A stretch of DNA of 64,000 bases from Chitinophaga sp. CF118 (GTDB taxonomy: Bacteria; Bacteroidota; Bacteroidia; Chitinophagales; Chitinophagaceae): contig NZ_FOMK01000011.1 in NCBI RefSeq assembly GCF_900112615.1, positions 1-64,000 on the forward strand, given 5' to 3'. Below, in pieces: positions 54,225 through 63,630 of the stretch (within the stretch, counting starts at the first letter, position 1; each line of letters starts with the position of its first letter). The position numbers were made by a program, and so were the translations under genes. The notes beneath the pieces are model-generated. The model had not been told where the DNA came from. It saw only the letters and a program-made list of their open reading frames with translations, and searched no databases.

Positions 54225-54260
54225 CAAAAAAATAACCCGATGGTATGACCACCGGGTTAT
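54225..54260 (-). terminator. Terminator of tex
   Basis: On the minus strand, an ATAACCCG / CGGGTTAT stem at 54232-54260 with an inner GGT/ACC pairing is followed by a T-rich run (complement of 54225-54231). It lies 24 bp after the tex stop. Confidence 0.85.
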
Positions 54261-54283
54261 GTACATCCCTATTATAAGTAATT

Positions 54284-56548
54284 TTAATTAAACTTTTTCC
54301 TTAACTCATTCAGTTTCGCCTGGAAGTCATTCAGCGGAGCAGGAGCTGCCGGCTTGGAAGACGGCTTATTACCCTTGTTTTCTCTCCGTGCACCACCGCC
54401 GCCACCACTGTTAGCTGCTACCTCATTATCCTTCATGGAAAGAGAGATCCTTTTACGTGAAGCATCTACTTCCAGTACTGTTACAGTCACTTTCTGATTC
54501 AGCTTCACCGCTTCATTAGGATTGGTAATGAACTTATTACTCAGGTGGGAGATGTGTACAAGACCATCCTGTTTAACACCCACATCCACAAAAGCACCGA
54601 AATTGGTAATGTTGGTCACTACACCGGGCAATGTCATCCCTACTTTCAGGTCTTCCATTGTGCGGATCCCTTCTGCATATTCAAAGATTGCTATTTCATC
54701 GCGTGGGTCACGGCTGGGTTTATCCAGTTCTTTCAGAATGTCTTCCAGTGTAAGCAATCCCACTTCCTCACTCACATAATCTTTTGGATTGATCTTCTTA
54801 CGGAGATCTTCTTTTGCCATCAGGTCCTGTATAGTACTTCCCTGTTTACTGGCCATAGATTCTATCAGGTTGTAACGCTCAGGATGCACTGCTGAATTAT
54901 CCAGCGGATTATCGCCATTCTCAATACGAAGGAAGCCTGCGCACTGTTCAAAGGCCTTCTCACCCAGGCGGGTTACTTTTTTCAGCTGTGAACGGTTACT
55001 GAAAGCCCCATTCTCCTTGCGGTACTTTACGATATTTTCCGCCAGGGAAGGACCCAGACCAGATACATATGCCAGCAGGTGCTTGGATGCCGTGTTCAGG
55101 TTCACACCTACGTTATTCACACAACTTACCACCACTCTGTCCAGGCTCTGTTTCAGGTTAGATTGGTTCACATCATGCTGATACTGCCCCACACCAATTG
55201 CCTTCGGATCTATCTTCACCAGTTCTGCCAGTGGATCTATCAGCCTGCGACCGATAGAGATGGCTCCACGTACAGTTACGTCAAATTCAGGGAATTCTTC
55301 CCTTGCTACTTCAGAGGCAGAGTAAACGGAAGCGCCGCTTTCATTCACCATAAACACATTGATCTTCTTGCCAAAATCAATTTTCTTCACAAACTCTTCC
55401 GTTTCACGACCTGCTGTACCATTACCTACGGCAATGGCTTCGGTGTTATATTTTTGAGCCCATTTTCTCAACAGGGCTTCTGCATCATCTCTTTTATAAT
55501 TCTTTTCCAGGGGATAAATAACATCGTTATCCAGCATATTTCCCTGATCATCAAGGGCTACCACTTTACAACCTGTTCTGTAACCCGGATCCACAGCAAT
55601 TACTGCTTTTGGTCCCAGCGGAGCAGCCAGCAATAACTGACGCAGGTTTTCTGTAAATACCTCTATCGCTTCGGCATCTGCTCTTTCTTTGGCTACTGCC
55701 CTGAATTCATTTTCCAGTGATGGACGCAACAACCTTTTGTAAGCATCCGCAATTGCTTTGGTTACCTGCTCGCTACTGGCGTTATGGCCGGTAATGAACT
55801 GTTTGTGCATAATTTCAGTAGCATCTTCTTCCTCAGGATTGATAGTGCCATACAGGAAACCTTCTGCTTCTCCGCGTAAAATAGCCATTACACGGTGAGA
55901 AGGAATCGCATTCAGTTCTTCACTGAAGTCGAAGTAATCCTTATACTTATCACCTTCTGCTTCCTTGCCCTCGATCACTTTGGATGTCAGTTTGGAAGTA
56001 TGGGTGAACAGTTTACGCATTTTATCGCGCAGCTCAGCATTTTCATTGATCCACTCTGCCATGATATCACGGGCACCTTTGAGAGCTTCCTCTGTAGAAG
56101 CTACCTGCTCATTAAGGTATTGCTCCGCAACACTTTGCGGTGCATTTTCCAGCTGTTCAAAGATCAGTTTGGCAAGTGGTTCCAGGCCTTTTTCAATAGC
56201 AACTGTAGCCCTGGTTTTACGTTTTTGTTTATATGGGAGGTATAAATCCTCCAGTTCTGTGAGCACCCAGGAACTTTCCAGCTTATCCAGCAGTTCCGGT
56301 GTCATTTTGTTCTGTTCTGTAATGGTTTTGATAATGTATGCGCGACGTTCATCCACCTCCTTGTAGCGTTTCTGAAGATCTTCAATACGCCCTATCTGTA
56401 CCTCATCCAGGCTACCTGTCACTTCCTTACGGTAGCGGCTGATAAAGGGCACCGTAGACCCTTCTGCCAGCAAATTCATGGTGTTCTCCGCTTGTCGCGC
56501 TGCGATATTCAGCTCTGCTGAAATAAGCGCAATGTGTTTGGTATTCAT
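54284..56548 (-). CDS. tex: Tex-family transcription accessory/RNA-binding protein
   Basis: 754 residues. Full Tex layout: N-terminal helical domain with STVPFISRYRKEVTG, the YqgF/RNase H-like fold (AVIAVDPGYRTGCKVVALDDQGN, read in parts), a helix-hairpin-helix region (LNTASKHLLAYVSGLGPSLAENIVKYRKENG), and a C-terminal S1 RNA-binding domain (LPGVVTNITNFGAFVDVGVKQDGLVHISHLSN) followed by a Gly/Lys-rich tail. Conserved across bacteria; it binds RNA and takes part in transcription and stress responses. Single-gene transcript with its own promoter and terminator. Confidence 0.95.
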   Translation of the reverse strand: MNTKHIALISAELNIAARQAENTMNLLAEGSTVPFISRYRKEVTGSLDEVQIGRIEDLQKRYKEVDERRAYIIKTITEQNKMTPELLDKLESSWVLTELEDLYLPYKQKRKTRATVAIEKGLEPLAKLIFEQLENAPQSVAEQYLNEQVASTEEALKGARDIMAEWINENAELRDKMRKLFTHTSKLTSKVIEGKEAEGDKYKDYFDFSEELNAIPSHRVMAILRGEAEGFLYGTINPEEEDATEIMHKQFITGHNASSEQVTKAIADAYKRLLRPSLENEFRAVAKERADAEAIEVFTENLRQLLLAAPLGPKAVIAVDPGYRTGCKVVALDDQGNMLDNDVIYPLEKNYKRDDAEALLRKWAQKYNTEAIAVGNGTAGRETEEFVKKIDFGKKINVFMVNESGASVYSASEVAREEFPEFDVTVRGAISIGRRLIDPLAELVKIDPKAIGVGQYQHDVNQSNLKQSLDRVVVSCVNNVGVNLNTASKHLLAYVSGLGPSLAENIVKYRKENGAFSNRSQLKKVTRLGEKAFEQCAGFLRIENGDNPLDNSAVHPERYNLIESMASKQGSTIQDLMAKEDLRKKINPKDYVSEEVGLLTLEDILKELDKPSRDPRDEIAIFEYAEGIRTMEDLKVGMTLPGVVTNITNFGAFVDVGVKQDGLVHISHLSNKFITNPNEAVKLNQKVTVTVLEVDASRKRISLSMKDNEVAANSGGGGGARRENKGNKPSSKPAAPAPLNDFQAKLNELRKKFN

Positions 56549-56590
56549 GAATTAAAAATTAGTCGTTTAACGGTTCATCAAAACCGGCGG

Positions 56591-56624
56591 CAAATGTAAC
56601 TAAATTGAACCTTACGTCCACAAA
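56591..56624 (-). promoter_or_regulatory. Promoter of tex
   Basis: On the minus strand: -33 TTTG (56621-56624), 22-bp spacer, -7 box TACATTTG (56591-56598), 43 bp before the tex start. The spacer is at the long end of the accepted 17-23 range. Confidence 0.5.
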
Positions 56625-56701
56625 AAGAAATTAACATATTCGTATGTGGCCACACCGCTTTGACTCCCTGTTAAATGCTTCTTCTTGTTTATATTTGACA
56701 A

Positions 56702-57472
56702 ATGGAAAATAATACGGCTTTTGAAAGATTGTTACATATTATGGATGATTTGAGGGAAAAGTGCCCCTGGGACAAAAAACAAACAATCCATACATTAAGA
56801 CAACAAACAATAGAAGAATTATATGAACTGGTGGATGCCATTACTGATGAGGACTGGAAATCAATGAAAGAGGAGCTGGGCGACCTGCTTCTGCACATCG
56901 TTTTCTATTCAAAAATCGGTACTGAACAACAAAAGTTTACCATAGAAGATGTTATCAATGGTGTCTGCGAAAAACTGATTTTCCGGCATCCGCATATTTA
57001 TGGGGATGTAAAAGTGGAAAATGATGAACAGGTAAAACAGAACTGGGAAAAGCTGAAGCTGAAAGAAGGAAAAACATCTGTTCTCAGTGGGGTACCTGTT
57101 GCCTTACCCGCCCTGGTAAAGGCAATGCGCCTGCAGGATAAAGCCAAACAGGTAGGCTTTGAATGGGATAACATTCAACAGGTATGGGAAAAAGTAAAAG
57201 AAGAAATGGAGGAATTGCAGGAAATGGTGGAAAGTGGCACGGAAAAGGATATAGAAGATGAATTCGGAGATGTGATGTTCTCCCTGATCAATTATTCCAG
57301 ATTTCTGAAGGTAGATGCAGAAAATGCACTTGAACGCACCAATAAAAAATTCATCCGCCGTTTTCAATATATAGAAAAGATGGCGGGTGAGATGGGGAAA
57401 TCTTTAGATGAAATGTCGTTGGTAGAAATGGATGAACTCTGGAATAAAGCTAAAAAAACAGAGAAACAATAA
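56702..57472 (+). CDS. mazG: Nucleoside triphosphate pyrophosphohydrolase MazG
   Basis: 256 residues. The N-terminal MazG domain has the metal-binding CPWDKKQTIHTLRQQTIEELYELVDAI (read in parts), with the ExxE pair in EELYELVD and KEELGDLLLHIVFYS. The C-terminal half repeats the fold (VKEEMEELQEMVE, DEFGDVMFSLINYSRFL). It hydrolyses noncanonical NTPs to NMP and PPi, a house-cleaning role. A TATATTTG -7 box ends only 4 bp before the ATG, so the mRNA may be leaderless or nearly so. Confidence 0.95.
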   Translation: MENNTAFERLLHIMDDLREKCPWDKKQTIHTLRQQTIEELYELVDAITDEDWKSMKEELGDLLLHIVFYSKIGTEQQKFTIEDVINGVCEKLIFRHPHIYGDVKVENDEQVKQNWEKLKLKEGKTSVLSGVPVALPALVKAMRLQDKAKQVGFEWDNIQQVWEKVKEEMEELQEMVESGTEKDIEDEFGDVMFSLINYSRFLKVDAENALERTNKKFIRRFQYIEKMAGEMGKSLDEMSLVEMDELWNKAKKTEKQ

Positions 57473-57498
57473 TCCAGTATAGTACTGGCAAAGTGTGA

Positions 57499-57636
57499 TT
57501 GTGATTGATCAATAAATATACCTTGTCTGCCGTGATGACCAGGTGAAGTATAATAATGATCTAATCTAAAATCATATTCTAAAGCTAAATCAGGGAGCTA
57601 AACAGGCAGACGCAGTATATTTATGATCAATCACAA
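57499..57636. repeat. Near-perfect inverted repeat between mazG and histidine kinase genes
   Basis: The arms at 57499-57531 and 57605-57636 are complementary except for a few bases (TTGTGATTGATCA then TAAATATAC then GTCTGCC in the left arm). The 73-nt middle is AT-rich. It could form a long cruciform or RNA hairpin between the two genes. No terminator T tract follows. Confidence 0.75.
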
Positions 57637-57705
57637 TTCATGACGATATAAAATCAATCGAAGTCAATTTTTCGGAAACCTTTTAATCAGCTCAATTCAG
57701 ATCTA

Positions 57706-60700
57706 TTGTTAGATATTAAAGAAATAAGACTGTTCATTCTCCGGCATGGCTACCTGTTGATTATTGCCGCCTGGCTATTTACTTTTTCTTTCCTTTTCAG
57801 TAATTACTGGTCATACTATTCCTCCCCGCAGGGAGTGAAGAGAAGCCTGGAAAAAAGTATCCGCCAGCGGGAACAGTCATTTATTGAACTGACAAAAGAT
57901 ACCGCATTACTGAATGACCTTTTTGCACGAAAGTATAACAACCATGAAGTTAAGCTGATGGACAATAAGGACTTCTACGTATTTGCATACGATAGCAGTT
58001 CTGCCGGCCGCTGGCTGGTGTATTGGAGTACTAATCTTGTGCAGCCTACCGAAGGACAGGCACCACTGATTCCCGGTACGAGTTTCGTGAAAATGAAAAA
58101 TGGTTACTACGAAGTAATCTGTAAAAAACTGCGTACCCTGGAACCAGGGCATGACAGGTATTTTATTGGGGCTATCCCCGTTATGATGGAATATAGTATC
58201 AACAATAATTACCTGGTAGATCACTTTTATGATAAACCGGCCCTGGGCAACGAATATTCCATTCACATGCGGGCACCTGGAATCCCGGTACTAAACGGTA
58301 ATAACCTAATACTCTTCTATCTGCACTACGACCGTACAATGGCTGAAGGCCCCCCAAACCTGCTTAGTGTTATTCTTCGCGTGTTGGGTTGTATCTGTGT
58401 GCTGATTTTTATCAACCTGTTTGCGGCAATGATCGCCAGGCAGAAAAATCCGCTTTACGGTTTCCTTTTCCTGTTTGTAGTGATCTTCATTTTCCGCATC
58501 CTCAGTTATCTGTATCCTTTTCCTTTTAACCTGCGTGAACTCAATATCTTTACACCACTCATTTATGCAAAAGATGAAATATTCCGGTCACTTGGAGACC
58601 TGCTGCTGAATGTACTCCTTACATTCTGGTTGCTGCTCTTTTTCCGGGAACATGTGAAAACGATCAAACCACCGGTAGTAAAGAACCTCTGGCAACAAAG
58701 ACTGGTGATCATCCTTAGCAGTCTGGTGATGTATATTGTAGGCCAGTTCCTGTCAGAACTGATCAGGAGCCTTGTAATTGACTCCAAGATCTCTTTTGAT
58801 GTAGCCAATCCTTTCAGTCTGAACGAATACAGCGTTATTGGAGCTATCATTCTGGGGTTCATCGCATTCAGTTTCTTGTTCTTTTCTCAGATCATCAACT
58901 ACCTGCTCAATGAACTGACGAACTTCCGGCATCGTACAAAATATATGTTCCTGGTACTGGTTGGCGTTATCTGGCTATTATTCAGGATCCACAACCATGA
59001 AATTTATTACTCTGTGGTGATGGTGTTGTGGCTGATTTTTTATGTTGTGTTGCTTGATCTTTTATCCGTCCGTTTTGAGAATAGCCTTGCTACTGTCCCC
59101 TTCCTTTTCTGGCTGTTTCTTTTAACGATCACCACTTCTGCTGTATTGGTATATTATAACGACCAGAAAGAGCTGAGCCTCCGTGAAAGAATGGCGGAAG
59201 AACTCTCGAAGCAGAAGGATCCATACCTGGTAATGTTGCTGACGGATGTAACTAAACAGATGGAAGAGGATGAATTATTGCAGTTATTCTTTCAGCAGAA
59301 TAATGCCAATAACATGCCTCAGTCGGTGTTGGTGAATGAGCTAAAACAAAAATATTTTAAAGGCTATCTCGGGCGCTTTAATGTTTCATTTTATACGTTT
59401 GATGAAAATGGAATGCCTATCTATGGGGGAGATACCAGTAGCTTCTCTAACCTGAGCCGTCGTATGCTGGTAGAGTCTGAACTTATCGGCAATGATCTCT
59501 ATTACAATGAACGCGGCTTTAATGATTTCAGTTATATCGGAAGAAAAGACTTTTACCGGAACGGGATCAAGTCCGGTTACCTGGTATATGAGCTGACACC
59601 AGCGGTAGTAAACACACAACGTCTTTATCCGGAATTGCTGGTAGACGGGGAGATCTACGACCCTGAAAAGGAATCGTCTGTTCCTTACTCTTATGCTATT
59701 TATGATAAGGGACAACTGGTTATCAACAATAATGATTACGCATTCCAGGTAAAGCTATATGCCGCAGATCTGCCTAAAGAAGAAATAGCAGTCCACTCTA
59801 AAGGAGGGTTCTCTGAGCTGATTTATAAAGCATCCAGGGATAAGGTGGTGATCGTCGTAAAAGAGAACAGAAGTTTTGTTGAGTTCATCACACTGTTTGC
59901 TTACATGTTCTGTCTTTTCCTGCTGATCATTGTGATCTACCGCATGCTTGACCTGCTGGTAAAAGCGCGTATGCGTATCAGTAATCTGAAAACGCTGGTC
60001 AATATCAGCATCCGCAGAAAGGTACATGGTACCATCATCTTCATCGTAGTGTTCGCCTTTATCATACTGGGATTGACCACCATCCTGTTCTTTATAGACC
60101 GCTCTGAAAGAGAAAATAAAGAAAGGCTGAGTCATACTATCAATGAAGTATCTCACGACGTGGAAAAAGTCTTTTCCACCCAGCGTATGTTCGATGATCT
60201 GGAAGGTTTGTATGATCCTATCTTTCAGGCCAGCCTTTCATCCTCAATCAGTGAAATTGCTGACGACCGTGCATTGGATATTAACGTATACGACCGGGAT
60301 GGCAATCTGCAGATTACCACACAACCACTGATCACCGAGAAAGGATTATTATCCAGGAAGATAAATCCGGATGCTTACCTGCATCTTTACCGCGAACAAA
60401 AAATCCAGTGGATTCAGAAAGAACAGATAGGCTCTATGCGTTACCTGTCAGGGTATGCACCGCTACGCAACAACGGGGAAATATTTGCCTATCTGAATGT
60501 TCCTTATTTTGCTACACAAACAGAATTGAACCAGCAGATCTCCAATTTCCTGGTGGCACTGATCAATTTTAATGCGTTCATTTTTTTGATAGCAGGATTG
60601 ATTGCCTTACTGATTACGAACTCTATCACGAAGTCGTTTTCCCTGGTAACGGAAAAATTGCGACATGTGAGCCTGGGACAGCAGAATGATGAAATTGAAT

Positions 60701-61476
60701 GGGCCAAGGATGATGAAATAGGTGCCCTGGTAAAAGAATATAATAAGATGGTGCACAAACTGGAAGTGAGTGCCGCCAGACTGGCTAAAAGCGAAAGAGA
60801 AGGTGCCTGGCGGGAAATGGCGCGTCAGGTAGCCCATGAGATCAAAAATCCGCTTACGCCTATGAAGCTGAGTATTCAATATCTGCAGCGGGCAATCAAT
60901 AACGATGCTCCTAATGTGAAGGAACTCTCTCATAGTGTGGCACATACACTGGTAGAACAGATTGATCACCTGTCGAATATTGCATCAGACTTCTCTGCAT
61001 TTTCCCGGATAGATGAAGCGAATAGTGAAGTACTCATGTTGAATGAAGTGTTGCATTCCCTGAAAGATCTGTATCAGAGTCACCAGAACTGCAATATTCA
61101 CTTTAACCCACCTGGGCATGCCTTTTATGTATTTGCAGACAAAACACAAATGAACCGATTGTTTACCAACCTGTTGCAGAATGCCATCCAGGCAATTCCG
61201 GAAGAGAAGGCAGGGGAGGTGAATATCAGCATGAATGAGATAGAGCAAGGCTGGGTTGTGGTCAGTGTGTCAGATAATGGAGAAGGTATTCCCCCACAGA
61301 TTCAATCTAAAATATTTGTACCCAATTTCACTACGAAGAACTCCGGTACCGGACTGGGACTCGCTATGTGTAAGAATATTGTGGAACAGGCGCACGGAGA
61401 GATCAGTTTCGAAACACAATTAACGGTAGGGACTACCTTTTACGTAAAACTTCCCCTGGTAAAGGAAAGGGATTAA
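57706..61476 (+). CDS. NtrY-like membrane sensor histidine kinase
   Basis: 1256 residues, much longer than usual for NtrY (~700-750). The start is a TTG at 57706; no ATG is available. The N-terminal half has about ten membrane segments in groups plus a periplasmic sensor region (~490-730). Later: TM ~735-760, a second extracytoplasmic loop, TM ~950-970, HAMP (~970-1025), H-box AHEIKNPLTPMKLS with H1044, then the ATPase domain (N-box NLLQNAIQAIPEE, G1 VSDNGEGIPPQIQSKIF, F/G2 NFTTKNSGTGLGLAMCKNIVEQ, read in parts). Likely pairs with an NtrC-type regulator elsewhere. Function not readable; nitrogen or envelope stress sensing are options. Confidence 0.85.
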   Translation: MLDIKEIRLFILRHGYLLIIAAWLFTFSFLFSNYWSYYSSPQGVKRSLEKSIRQREQSFIELTKDTALLNDLFARKYNNHEVKLMDNKDFYVFAYDSSSAGRWLVYWSTNLVQPTEGQAPLIPGTSFVKMKNGYYEVICKKLRTLEPGHDRYFIGAIPVMMEYSINNNYLVDHFYDKPALGNEYSIHMRAPGIPVLNGNNLILFYLHYDRTMAEGPPNLLSVILRVLGCICVLIFINLFAAMIARQKNPLYGFLFLFVVIFIFRILSYLYPFPFNLRELNIFTPLIYAKDEIFRSLGDLLLNVLLTFWLLLFFREHVKTIKPPVVKNLWQQRLVIILSSLVMYIVGQFLSELIRSLVIDSKISFDVANPFSLNEYSVIGAIILGFIAFSFLFFSQIINYLLNELTNFRHRTKYMFLVLVGVIWLLFRIHNHEIYYSVVMVLWLIFYVVLLDLLSVRFENSLATVPFLFWLFLLTITTSAVLVYYNDQKELSLRERMAEELSKQKDPYLVMLLTDVTKQMEEDELLQLFFQQNNANNMPQSVLVNELKQKYFKGYLGRFNVSFYTFDENGMPIYGGDTSSFSNLSRRMLVESELIGNDLYYNERGFNDFSYIGRKDFYRNGIKSGYLVYELTPAVVNTQRLYPELLVDGEIYDPEKESSVPYSYAIYDKGQLVINNNDYAFQVKLYAADLPKEEIAVHSKGGFSELIYKASRDKVVIVVKENRSFVEFITLFAYMFCLFLLIIVIYRMLDLLVKARMRISNLKTLVNISIRRKVHGTIIFIVVFAFIILGLTTILFFIDRSERENKERLSHTINEVSHDVEKVFSTQRMFDDLEGLYDPIFQASLSSSISEIADDRALDINVYDRDGNLQITTQPLITEKGLLSRKINPDAYLHLYREQKIQWIQKEQIGSMRYLSGYAPLRNNGEIFAYLNVPYFATQTELNQQISNFLVALINFNAFIFLIAGLIALLITNSITKSFSLVTEKLRHVSLGQQNDEIEWAKDDEIGALVKEYNKMVHKLEVSAARLAKSEREGAWREMARQVAHEIKNPLTPMKLSIQYLQRAINNDAPNVKELSHSVAHTLVEQIDHLSNIASDFSAFSRIDEANSEVLMLNEVLHSLKDLYQSHQNCNIHFNPPGHAFYVFADKTQMNRLFTNLLQNAIQAIPEEKAGEVNISMNEIEQGWVVVSVSDNGEGIPPQIQSKIFVPNFTTKNSGTGLGLAMCKNIVEQAHGEISFETQLTVGTTFYVKLPLVKERD

Positions 61477-61601
61477 ACATCAAACTGTTACGATTGGGCC
61501 AGGCGGTTTTGCTGCCATCTTCTACCTGGGGGTGATTCTTTTCAGTTGACCCTAACGTCAATAAAAGCAATATTGTCTTCAATCGGAGCTACATAAGGGA
61601 T

Positions 61602-61639
61602 AAAAACAAAAATACCGGTTAACTTTCGTCAACCGGTAT
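61602..61639 (-). terminator. Terminator of the plsX operon
   Basis: On the minus strand, a 9-bp stem ATACCGGTT / AACCGGTAT (61612-61639, 10-nt loop) is followed by a T-rich run (complement of 61602-61611). It lies 31 bp after the plsX stop. Confidence 0.85.
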
Positions 61640-61669
61640 CGAATACCTTTAGTTTAAATAGGATGTAAG

Positions 61670-62611
61670 TTATTTCACAAAGCTCTCACGGATTTTATCC
61701 ACGAGTTTGGCTTCATGTACCTGCTGCGCCAGGGTAATCATGTTTTTGAAGGCTACTTTTCTAGCTATACCGTGACCAATGATCACTGGTTTATTTACTC
61801 CCAGTACAGGAGTACCGCCAAAGGTTTCATGATCGAACTTATGCATGTATTCGTCGTCAATATTGCGTCTTACCGCCATTTCATGGATCGACTCAGCCAT
61901 TTTAAGTACCACGTTACCGGTAAATCCTTCACAAACAATCACATCTGCTTTGTTAGTGAAAATATCCCGTCCTTCCACATTTCCTATAAAGTTCAGTTGC
62001 GGATGTTCCTTCAGAAGTGGGTATGTTGCCTGTGCCAACAGGTTACCCTTTCCTTCCTCTTCCCCGATATTTAGCAAGCCTACAGTAGGATTGCTGTTTT
62101 TCAGGATGTATTTGGAATAAAGGGATCCAAGCACGGCAAATTGTACCAGGTTCTCAGGTTTGCAGTCCGCATTAATACCTACATCCAGCAACAGTCCGTA
62201 ACCACTGCCATCTCTTGGAACAAGGGTGGAGATAGTTGGGCGCTGTACGCCATCAATAGCTTTAATGGAATAGAAGGTGCCTACCATCATTGCGCCGGTA
62301 TTACCTGCGCTGATAAAAGCATCAATTTTGCCATTCTGCAAAAGATAGAAGCCAATACCAATCGAAGACTGTGGCTTTTCCTTCAGTGCTTTGGTAGGAT
62401 GTTCATCCATCCCGATTACCTGGGATGAATGAACAACTGAATATTTTGATTGGTCTAACTGTGCTTCAGTTAATAAGGGAGCCAAAGCCACCTCATCACC
62501 AATCAACACCAGATGTACGTCTGTAGCACCAGATTCTAAAAATAATTTTACTCCTTTTACTGCTTCCGTAGGGGCGAAGTCGCCACCCATCATATCAAGC
62601 CCGATTCTCAT
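61670..62611 (-). CDS. plsX: Phosphate acyltransferase PlsX
   Basis: 313 residues. Opens MRIGLDMMGGDFAPTEAVKG, the PlsX hallmark. Other blocks: VIGMDEHPTKALKEKPQSSIGIGFYLLQNGKIDAFISAGNTGAMMVG and VCEGFTGNVVLKMAES (read in parts). It makes acyl-phosphate from acyl-ACP for phospholipid synthesis. It sits behind rpmF and the DUF177 gene, the arrangement seen in many bacteria, and ends with a terminator. Confidence 0.96.
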   Translation of the reverse strand: MRIGLDMMGGDFAPTEAVKGVKLFLESGATDVHLVLIGDEVALAPLLTEAQLDQSKYSVVHSSQVIGMDEHPTKALKEKPQSSIGIGFYLLQNGKIDAFISAGNTGAMMVGTFYSIKAIDGVQRPTISTLVPRDGSGYGLLLDVGINADCKPENLVQFAVLGSLYSKYILKNSNPTVGLLNIGEEEGKGNLLAQATYPLLKEHPQLNFIGNVEGRDIFTNKADVIVCEGFTGNVVLKMAESIHEMAVRRNIDDEYMHKFDHETFGGTPVLGVNKPVIIGHGIARKVAFKNMITLAQQVHEAKLVDKIRESFVK

Positions 62612-62656
62612 GAACGATAGATTTGTCTGTTTGCGTCGGGGGTAAAAATAGTAAAA

Positions 62657-62851
62657 TTATTTAGTGCTGCTTTGTTTTTCCAATACTACTTTTCCTCTGT
62701 AGTACAGTTTGTTCTCAACCCAGTGAGCGCGATGTCTCAGGTGCACTTCGCCGGTTGCGCTATCTGTGCTTAAAGTATCAGCGAAGGCCTTGTAATGCGT
62801 CCTTCTCTTTGCTGATCTTTGCTGAGAATGTCTGCGTTTCGGATTTGGCAT
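62657..62851 (-). CDS. rpmF: 50S ribosomal protein bL32
   Basis: 64 residues. The start MPNPKRRHSQQRSAKRRTHYKA (read in parts) is diagnostic. It lacks the CxxC zinc pairs of zinc-type L32, so it is the zinc-independent form. It lies between the DUF177 gene and plsX. Confidence 0.96.
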   Translation of the reverse strand: MPNPKRRHSQQRSAKRRTHYKAFADTLSTDSATGEVHLRHRAHWVENKLYYRGKVVLEKQSSTK

Positions 62852-62957
62852 TTTATTTAATTTTAATTGTCTGTGTTAATTTCAAATACTTAGGTCTGTT
62901 TTGCCCGCCATTTACGGCAATGTCAAGCTTCACGGAGCGCAAAATTAATTAATTCCA

Positions 62958-63494
62958 TCAATTTTGACGGAACTTATCTAAATCTTTCCAGATTGGATTG
63001 TCTTTTTCCTCAGATTGCTGAGTCATATTGTCCAGCATCTCAAGTATTTTCGGGTCACAACCACTTTTTCCCTCACTGTCAACCGGATGGATGCGCTGCA
63101 TGGGAATACTCAGGTTGATGAACTCATAAATCCATTCTGATACATTTAAATGGGATTCTGTCTTGGAGATGTACGCTACATCAGCATCTTCATCATCTAT
63201 CATCTCTTCTGGATTGTCAACCATCTTTACTACCTGGTTGAAATCGTCCCACAATTGTAACTCAAATGGTTGCCCGCAACGATCACAATTTACAGTTGCC
63301 GTACCGCCGATCTCAAATTTAAGCAGGAAAAAGTTGTTATTCTTTTCTAATAACAGCTTTACCGTAGCATTACAATTCGTAAAATCCTGCGGACCATAGT
63401 TTTCAAAAAAACTATCCGTAATTTGGTACTGAAATGTATGCTCTCCGGGTTTTAGCCCCACAAAGGCAATCTCAAATTCACGGAGTGGTTTCAT
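62958..63494 (-). CDS. DUF177 (YceD-family) protein
   Basis: About 178 residues from the ATG at 63494 (MKPLREFEIAFVGLKPG); the frame extends 10 codons upstream, but the promoter -7 box lies there, so the shorter start is right. DUF177 features: VNCDRCGQPFELQLWDDFNQVV (a CDRC motif), DEDADVAYI, and the conserved LNVSEWIYEFINLSIPMQRIH (read in parts). Members upstream of rpmF take part in 23S rRNA or ribosome assembly. First gene of the operon with rpmF and plsX. Confidence 0.9.
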   Translation of the reverse strand: MKPLREFEIAFVGLKPGEHTFQYQITDSFFENYGPQDFTNCNATVKLLLEKNNNFFLLKFEIGGTATVNCDRCGQPFELQLWDDFNQVVKMVDNPEEMIDDEDADVAYISKTESHLNVSEWIYEFINLSIPMQRIHPVDSEGKSGCDPKILEMLDNMTQQSEEKDNPIWKDLDKFRQN

Positions 63495-63521
63495 AAAAAA
63501 ATCCTCACTTTTAGAGGGATG

Positions 63522-63551
63522 CAAAGGTAATTAAATATTTGCAATTGCAAA
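63522..63551 (-). promoter_or_regulatory. Promoter of the DUF177-rpmF-plsX operon
   Basis: On the minus strand: -33 TTTG (63548-63551), 18-bp spacer, -7 box TACCTTTG (63522-63529), 28 bp before the ATG at 63494. It fits the Bacteroidota consensus. Its -33 box lies inside a 14-bp palindrome that also holds the -33 box of the divergent promoter. Confidence 0.65.
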
Positions 63552-63566
63552 AATTTCCTAAATTTG
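63538..63566 (+). promoter_or_regulatory. Divergent promoter of the PAS-domain gene
   Basis: -33 TTTG (63538-63541), 17-bp spacer, -7 box TAAATTTG (63559-63566), 65 bp before the ATG at 63631. The palindrome TTTGCAATTGCAAA (63538-63551) contains the -33 boxes of both divergent promoters. Confidence 0.5.
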
Positions 63567-63630
63567 TCGATTCTCGTATATATCATTAAATGTATTAGAA
63601 TTGCCCATTTCCTATTTTGGTAACTGAATA

